Positions 60,408-64,000 of a stretch of DNA of 64,000 bases are shown here, piece after piece. Source of the DNA: Hydrogenophaga flava NBRC 102514 (lineage in GTDB: Bacteria > Pseudomonadota > Gammaproteobacteria > Burkholderiales > Burkholderiaceae_C); assembly GCF_001571145.1 (NCBI RefSeq), contig NZ_BCTF01000002.1:186001-250000 (forward strand). Direction: 5' to 3'. A program made the translations under genes and the position numbers. The notes beneath the pieces are model-generated. The model had not been told where the DNA came from, searched no databases, and worked only from the letters and a program-made list of their open reading frames with translations. The first letter of the stretch is position 1; every line of letters begins with the position of its first letter.

Positions 60408-61142
60408 ATGCTCGCGTTGCAGGACATCCTTTTCAGTCAGGGTTTCGGAACCCGTCGCGTTTGCTGTGGACTGGTTCAGCAGGGGTTTGTGGACCTGGGC
60501 GAGGCTCGGGAGCCCTGCACAGACCCCGGAGTGATGCTGGATGAGGATGGCCTGGTTTTTTGGGTGCAGGGTGTGCGCTGGACTTACCAGGAGTACGCCT
60601 ACCTGATGCTGCACAAGCCGGCTGGTTTCGAGTGCTCCCAGAAGCCAGGGGCTCATCCCAGTGTGTACACGCTGCTGCCGGCCCCGCTGCGCCAGCGGGG
60701 TGGTGGCGCAGCTGCCGGCGTGCAGGCAGTGGGGCGGCTGGATCAGGACACCACGGGCCTGCTGCTGCTGTCCGACGATGGCAAGTTCATCCACCGGATG
60801 ACATCGCCCAAGCACCATGTGCCCAAGGTGTACCAGGTGCAGGTGAAACATCCGCTCGATGAACGTCAGTCAGAGCGTCTGATGCATGGCGTCGTGCTGG
60901 ATGATGACCCGAAGCCGGTGCGTGCGGCTGCGTGCCGGGCTCTGGGGCCGAACCAATTGGAGCTGACGCTCACAGAGGGCAAATACCACCAGGTCAAGCG
61001 CATGGTGGCCGCTGTCGGGAATCGGGTGGAGGGGCTTCACCGGTCCCGGATCGGGAACATTGAATTGACCGATGAGCTGCCTGTCGGGCATTGGCGATGG
61101 CTGACCGCCGACGAAGTTGCGGAGCTGAGCCGAAAACACTGA
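60408..61142 (+). CDS. rsuA: RsuA-family 16S rRNA pseudouridine synthase
   Basis: 244 residues: N-terminal S4-like region (LQDILFSQGFGTRRVCCGLV), then the catalytic domain with LMLHKPAGFECSQ, the catalytic Asp in GRLDQDTTGLLLLSDDG and KYHQVKRMVAAVGN. It most likely modifies U516 of 16S rRNA; close relatives act on 23S rRNA, so the exact site is not certain. Confidence 0.88.
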   Translation: MLALQDILFSQGFGTRRVCCGLVQQGFVDLGEAREPCTDPGVMLDEDGLVFWVQGVRWTYQEYAYLMLHKPAGFECSQKPGAHPSVYTLLPAPLRQRGGGAAAGVQAVGRLDQDTTGLLLLSDDGKFIHRMTSPKHHVPKVYQVQVKHPLDERQSERLMHGVVLDDDPKPVRAAACRALGPNQLELTLTEGKYHQVKRMVAAVGNRVEGLHRSRIGNIELTDELPVGHWRWLTADEVAELSRKH

Positions 61143-61163
61143 GTCCCTTGACGGGAGGTGCAG

Positions 61164-61895
61164 TCAGAGCAGGTCGCCTTTGCGGCTGTCGAGCGGCATC
61201 AGGAAGGAGTTGTCCTGCCACTGGGAGCCCAGGTCGCTGACACGCGAGTCGCCTGTGGTGCTGCCAGGCCAGGTCGACAGGGGGCTGAAGTCGCTGTGGC
61301 GGGTGCTGCGCTGGCGGTTCAAGGCTGAGCGCAGGTTGGCCTGTGCCGCGATGATGGCCCGTTCTTCCTGCTCGTGCTCACGCATGCTCTGGGCGGTGGG
61401 GGTCTCGCCGAGAAACTCACTGCGTACTTCAGAGACTGTGGGCAGGCTGGACGAGCGAACCACCCAGTAGGGGAGCCCACATTGTGTGAGCAGAGAGTGT
61501 TTGAGTTGGCGCGTGCTCCTCGGGATACCCGCCCGCCCCGGCACGTCCAGACAGCCGACCACCCGCCCGTCGGACTTGCAGATGGTGAACGTGCAGTAGA
61601 CGCCACCGAGCAGCCGGTACCAGTCCATTCCTTGCTGCTTCTCCCGGGGCAGGGTGAAGCGGGTGACCGGCAGCTTGATCATCACATGGTGATCGTAGAA
61701 GGCCCGGGACAGCCAGTGCCACACCTGCAACTCTTCGGAGTTCGCGATCACCCGGGTATCCAGCGGCCACCTCTTGGGAATCCTGCGCTGGGCCCGGGCT
61801 TTGCGGCTTTCCCAGAGGCGATACATCCACGCGCCGGTCACCAGCAGAGCGGGTACCAGCACGGAAAGTAGCCAAGGGTTGTTCCAGGCGATCAT
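61164..61895 (-). CDS. DUF2726 membrane-anchored protein
   Basis: 243 residues. One N-terminal membrane helix (PWLLSVLVPALLVTGAWMY) is followed by the DUF2726 domain (RVIANSEELQVWHWLSRAF, DWYRLLGGVYCTFTICKSDG, GIPRSTRQLKHSLLTQCGLP), a nuclease-like fold found next to topoisomerase-type zinc domains. The C-terminal third is low complexity. The start MIAWNNPW at 61895 puts the helix at the N-terminus. Function unknown. Confidence 0.72.
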   Translation of the reverse strand: MIAWNNPWLLSVLVPALLVTGAWMYRLWESRKARAQRRIPKRWPLDTRVIANSEELQVWHWLSRAFYDHHVMIKLPVTRFTLPREKQQGMDWYRLLGGVYCTFTICKSDGRVVGCLDVPGRAGIPRSTRQLKHSLLTQCGLPYWVVRSSSLPTVSEVRSEFLGETPTAQSMREHEQEERAIIAAQANLRSALNRQRSTRHSDFSPLSTWPGSTTGDSRVSDLGSQWQDNSFLMPLDSRKGDLL

Positions 61896-62118
61896 GCAAG
61901 TTTCAGTGGCGGAGTGTGACCAAATGTAGTTGGATGATCGCGCAAACGGACGGATTTGTCGCAATTTGACACGTCGTTTGCGTGATTTCCTTGGGGATTG
62001 GCGCCACTCGCCGACAAGGGCCCGCAGTTGTGAGTGCGCGTTTCACGCCGGTTTCCGGACGGCCAACCCTACATTCTGCCGGTGCTCGAGGTGCGTTGCC
62101 ATCCCACAAACGGGGGAT

Positions 62119-62934
62119 TCATGGGAGCCCGGACAGAAACTCCCCAATCGCTGTGAGCGCTGCGTCGGGCTGATCCCGATGTGGGCTGTGCCCGCAAGCC
62201 TCCAGCACCAGGGTGCTGGCTGCTGCGTCCTTGGGCTGTATGTCCCGTATTTGCTGGAGTGTCCCGTACTCGTCGTTGGCTCCTTGGATGGCCAGCACCG
62301 GGCCACGGATGTTCCAGCATTCGCCGCGGATGTCGAAGCTCAGGAATGCGGGGTCGAGCCAGATGTCGTTCCATTGCCAGAACGCGTTGTCGACATTCTT
62401 GTGGTGGCGCGCCAGGCGCGACCGCAGGCCCTGTTCCCCGGGTTGCATGTAGGCGTACCTGGCCTGCTCAATGGACCGGATCGAGACCTCCTCCACGAAC
62501 AAGTGGGGTGCCATGACCACGCAGGCCGTCACCGGATGCCGGCTCGCGTGCAGCAACGCGATGGTGGCGCCATCGGAGTGGCCCACCAGCACGGGCGCGT
62601 CGATGTCCAGCGTTCCCAGCAAGGCTGGCAGCACATCCAGGGCTTCTCGGTGCATGTAGTCGGGTTCGTGTCGTCCGGTGTGCCAGAACTCTCCGGCATG
62701 GGGTACTCCGCGAACGTCCGGTATAGGGTCGGAGTGCCCATAGCCTCTGCGGGAGTACACCCAGCCGGCCCGTCCGGTGGCGTTGCACAGTTCCAGCGTC
62801 CAGTCTCGGCCTCGTTGTGCCCACATGGACACGCTGCCCAGCCCTTCGTGCAGGAACACCAGCGGAGAGCGGCTGGCCGGGCCAGGGATGTGTCGAACCT
62901 CCAGACGGGTTCCATGGATGATGACGCTGCCCAT
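62119..62934 (-). CDS. Alpha/beta hydrolase
   Basis: 271 residues. FLHEGLGSVSMW, YSRRGYGHSD, the nucleophile elbow GHSDGA (Ser at about 118), an Asp in GANDEYG and a His in ACGHSPHRD give a complete triad. Substrate unknown; aromatic or ester substrates are usual for this group. About 220 bp upstream of DUF2726's start and this gene's end show no feature. It is divergent from the EI24-domain gene across 55 bp. Confidence 0.82.
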   Translation of the reverse strand: MGSVIIHGTRLEVRHIPGPASRSPLVFLHEGLGSVSMWAQRGRDWTLELCNATGRAGWVYSRRGYGHSDPIPDVRGVPHAGEFWHTGRHEPDYMHREALDVLPALLGTLDIDAPVLVGHSDGATIALLHASRHPVTACVVMAPHLFVEEVSIRSIEQARYAYMQPGEQGLRSRLARHHKNVDNAFWQWNDIWLDPAFLSFDIRGECWNIRGPVLAIQGANDEYGTLQQIRDIQPKDAAASTLVLEACGHSPHRDQPDAALTAIGEFLSGLP

Positions 62935-62989
62935 CGTGTCTCCCCATCACGCACCGCCGGGCTGGCGGGAAAACCGGTATTCTCGTTGC

Positions 62990-63880
62990 ATGACTCAGCT
63001 GTTTGATGCGTTCTGGCGGGCAGTGGCTTACTGCATGCACCCGCGGGTGATCGGTTTGTCGTTTCTGCCCCTGGTGCTGATGGTCGCGCTGTCGTTTGGC
63101 TTGGGCTATTTCTTCTGGGACACGTCTGTCGATGCGGTCACGCAGTGGCTGCAGGCGTACGAGCTGGTGCAGGGCTTTCTGGGGTGGCTGGACAGGGTCG
63201 GTCTTGGCGCCATGCGGACGGTGTTTGCGCCGCTGGTGGTCCTGGTTCTGGCGACGCCGGTGATTGTGCTGCTGTGCCTGCTGCTTGTGGCGGTGTTCAT
63301 GACGCCGTCCATGGTTGAACTGGTCGAACAACGGCGCTTTCCGTCGCTCGAACGCAGGCGTGGCGGCTCCTTTGTCCTTGGCCTGTTGTGGTCGCTGGGG
63401 TCCACACTGGTGGCCCTGGTGGTGCTGGTCCTTTCCATGCCCCTGTGGCTGGTTCCTCCGCTGGTGCTCATCCTTCCGCCGCTGATCTGGGGCTGGCTCA
63501 CCTACCGCGTGTTTGCCTACGACGCACTGGCGCAGCATGCCAGCAGCGCAGAGCGCAAGACCATCCTGCGCGAACACCGTGGAAGTCTTCTGGTCATGGG
63601 CATCCTCAGCGGCTATCTGGGTGCAGCCCCCAGCCTGCTCTGGGCATCCGGTGCCATGTTTGTGGCGCTGGCGCCGTTGCTGGTGCCGGTGGCTATCTGG
63701 ATTTACACGCTGGTGTTTGCCTTTGCATCTCTATGGTTCGCGCATTTCACGCTGGCGGCGCTGCAGCGGATGCGAGCCGCGCAGGTGGTGGAGGTGTTGG
63801 ATCCCGAGCCAGGGGGCCAACCACACATGCCGCTGGAGACCCTGCCGCCCACCACCGTTCTGCCGCCACCCGGCGCCTGA
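62990..63880 (+). CDS. EI24/CysZ-like membrane protein
   Basis: 296 residues with about six hydrophobic segments (SFLPLVLMVALSFGLGYFFW, VVLVLATPVIVLLCLLLVAV, LVALVVLVLSMPLWLVPPLV) and the EI24 features TPSMVELVEQRRFPSLERRR and YDALAQHASSAERK. CysZ members carry sulfate; many relatives have no known cargo. The start at 62990 follows the family N-terminus FDAFWRAVAYCMHPRVI. Confidence 0.8.
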   Translation: MTQLFDAFWRAVAYCMHPRVIGLSFLPLVLMVALSFGLGYFFWDTSVDAVTQWLQAYELVQGFLGWLDRVGLGAMRTVFAPLVVLVLATPVIVLLCLLLVAVFMTPSMVELVEQRRFPSLERRRGGSFVLGLLWSLGSTLVALVVLVLSMPLWLVPPLVLILPPLIWGWLTYRVFAYDALAQHASSAERKTILREHRGSLLVMGILSGYLGAAPSLLWASGAMFVALAPLLVPVAIWIYTLVFAFASLWFAHFTLAALQRMRAAQVVEVLDPEPGGQPHMPLETLPPTTVLPPPGA

Positions 63881-63885
63881 CTGCC

Positions 63886-64000
63886 ATGAACACAAGCAAA
63901 GAGAGCCTCCCGGCGTTTGGTCTGATCATTGTTGGCGATGAGATCCTGTCGGGCAAACGAGCCGACAAGCATCTGCCGAAGGTGATCGAACTGCTGGCAG
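63886..64000 (+). CDS. Molybdopterin-binding protein of the MoaB/CinA type (partial)
   Basis: Only the first 38 codons are present; the gene continues past the right edge. The sequence FGLIIVGDEILSGKRADKHL is the start of the MoCF_biosynth fold shared by MogA, MoaB and the N-terminal domain of CinA. It follows the EI24-domain gene by 5 nt. Confidence 0.82.
   Translation, partial: MNTSKESLPAFGLIIVGDEILSGKRADKHLPKVIELLA

Overview
The window reads as chromosomal DNA of a GC-rich betaproteobacterium, most likely Comamonadaceae in the Hydrogenophaga area. This is inferred from the block gyrA-serC-pheA-tyrA-aroA/cmk-rpsA-ihfB-lapA-lapB with its AroA-Cmk fusion, from the tmRNA tag ANDERFALAA, and from the gene families present. 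No 16S rRNA is in view, so the genus is not proven.

Left third (1-27 kb): an alcohol and aldehyde oxidation region. It opens with pqqB (cut by the edge) and pqqA, then an alpha/beta hydrolase, a SoxH-like metallohydrolase, an AcoR-type sigma-54 activator, a sigma-54 promoter, cytochrome c-550 PedF and a quinoprotein-associated binding protein. A second AcoR-like regulator lacks the AAA+ domain. It is followed by a form II CoxL-type molybdenum hydroxylase (order S-L-M) with its CoxD, CoxE, CoxG and XdhC helpers. Divergent from it is a probable tungsten aldehyde oxidoreductase operon (four-cluster ferredoxin, AOR, FAD/NAD subunit, MoaD-like protein, small protein). Then come a LysR regulator and a two-subunit NAD-linked formate dehydrogenase of the Fdh1 type. 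Three copies of a 15-bp palindrome of the form GTCTCAATYTGAGAM sit before the AAA-less regulator, before the hydroxylase operon and before the AOR operon, suggesting one shared regulon.

Middle (26.5-39.6 kb): OsmC, NsrR, CrcB and RdgC; a lipoprotein plus a class-3 lipase with an XVIPCD-like tail that looks like an immunity/effector pair of an antibacterial type IV secretion system; then 5-oxoprolinase pxpBCA with a MarR regulator, a TRAP transporter, a DadA-like oxidase and an Asp/Glu racemase-family protein.

Housekeeping block (39.6-55.6 kb): lapB to gyrA on the minus strand, then an OmpA-family protein, two secreted unknowns, ubiG, gph and ssrA on the plus strand.

Island (about 55.6-60.36 kb): a small element integrated at the 3' end of ssrA, with a P4-type integrase, GGGGGAACA arm-site-like repeats at both ends, an AT-rich orphan cargo gene, AlpA, several small replication/regulation genes and a zinc-ribbon protein. 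The right end returns to host genes: an RsuA-like pseudouridine synthase, a DUF2726 protein, an alpha/beta hydrolase, an EI24/CysZ-like membrane protein and the start of a molybdopterin-binding (MoaB/CinA-like) protein.
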